This document shows, in pieces, positions 42,201 to 42,378 of a stretch of DNA of 42,378 nucleotides. The translations under genes and the position numbers were made by a program. The stretch covers positions 3,329,293 through 3,371,670 of the forward strand of contig BFEA01000058.1 in the NCBI GenBank assembly GCA_003427395.1, written 5' to 3'. Numbering within the stretch: position 1 is the stretch's first letter; every line of letters starts with the position of its first letter. Origin of the DNA: Chara braunii. Taxonomy: Eukaryota; Streptophyta; Charophyceae; Charales; Characeae. The notes below the pieces were generated by a model. The model did not search any database. It was not told where the DNA came from and worked only from the letters and a program-made list of their open reading frames with translations.

Positions 42201-42273
42201 GGTTGGGAAGTGGGTGCCACTTACGCCAGAATACGGCTACAACGTATTCGTATATGGCTCCCACTTCCCAACC
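42201..42273. repeat. Strong isolated hairpin, 19-bp outer and 7-bp inner stem
   Basis: The 19-nt arms 42201-42219 and 42255-42273 pair with a single T.T mismatch. Inside, GAATACG (42229-42235) pairs with CGTATTC (42243-42249). Confidence 0.9.
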
Positions 42274-42378
42274 TCATCGTCATAAGTGTAAGTTATGTGG
42301 TTGCGCTCTGAGGTTGCTACCTCAGGTTGTTTGTGCATCTCATACTAAGTAGTGTAACCACCTTTTAAACTTGTTTTT

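Overview
The window looks like repeat-dominated DNA from a large nuclear genome. I found no intact gene of a recognised family. There are no prokaryotic operons and no convincing splice-connected exons. There are several long (GA)n, (AT)n, (TTA)n and poly-purine tracts, tRNA-derived SINE-like heads followed by T-rich or (ATTT)n tails, and one broken retroelement gag-like gene. SINEs with T-rich tails fit a plant-lineage genome. A charophyte alga such as Chara is only a guess from the density of degenerate repeats; no sequence here proves it.

Layout. 1-440: CT-rich DNA. About 461-3240: a run of near-perfect hairpins (array C). 4880-5600: hairpin array B1. 5955-6930: copy 1 of repeat family R1, minus sense. 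7123-8219: broken gag-like reading frame with a CCHC zinc knuckle and a Gly/Arg-rich tail. 8220-10560: nothing recognisable. 10780-11350: R1 copy 2. 12634-12955: SINE-like element. 13020-13760: purine-strand tract. 14919-15010: short tandem repeat. 15533-16053: foldback element G with tandem 100-nt hairpins. About 18520-23430: long repeat L copy 1, containing hairpin array A1. 23779-24453 (minus): the best candidate coding frame, 224 aa, of unknown function. About 26640-28260: inverted copy of part of L. 28364-28760: an extra copy of block K, the terminal part of L. 29705-29951: array B2. 30190-32342: R1 copy 3 followed by a cluster of SINE-like units. 33030-33740: array E. About 34945-35065: another SINE-like head. 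About 35870-39890: L copy 2 with array A2. 40308-41007 (minus): a decayed unknown coding sequence. 42201-42273: a strong isolated hairpin.

Main point. At least five sequence-unrelated repeat families (A, B, C, E, G) share one architecture: short hairpins at regular spacing. In A the outer stem differs from unit to unit but stays self-complementary, and paralogous units in A1 and A2 (17 kb apart) show paired base changes that keep the stem. Within each A array the hairpin core has been homogenised to a different palindromic sequence (CTTAAG-centred in A1, CCTAGG-centred in A2), while outer arms and spacers remain matched unit by unit between arrays. This pattern is the most likely undescribed feature of the window. 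Its function is unknown; it could be a property of mobile-element RNA or of DNA cruciforms, or a by-product of how the repeats replicate.
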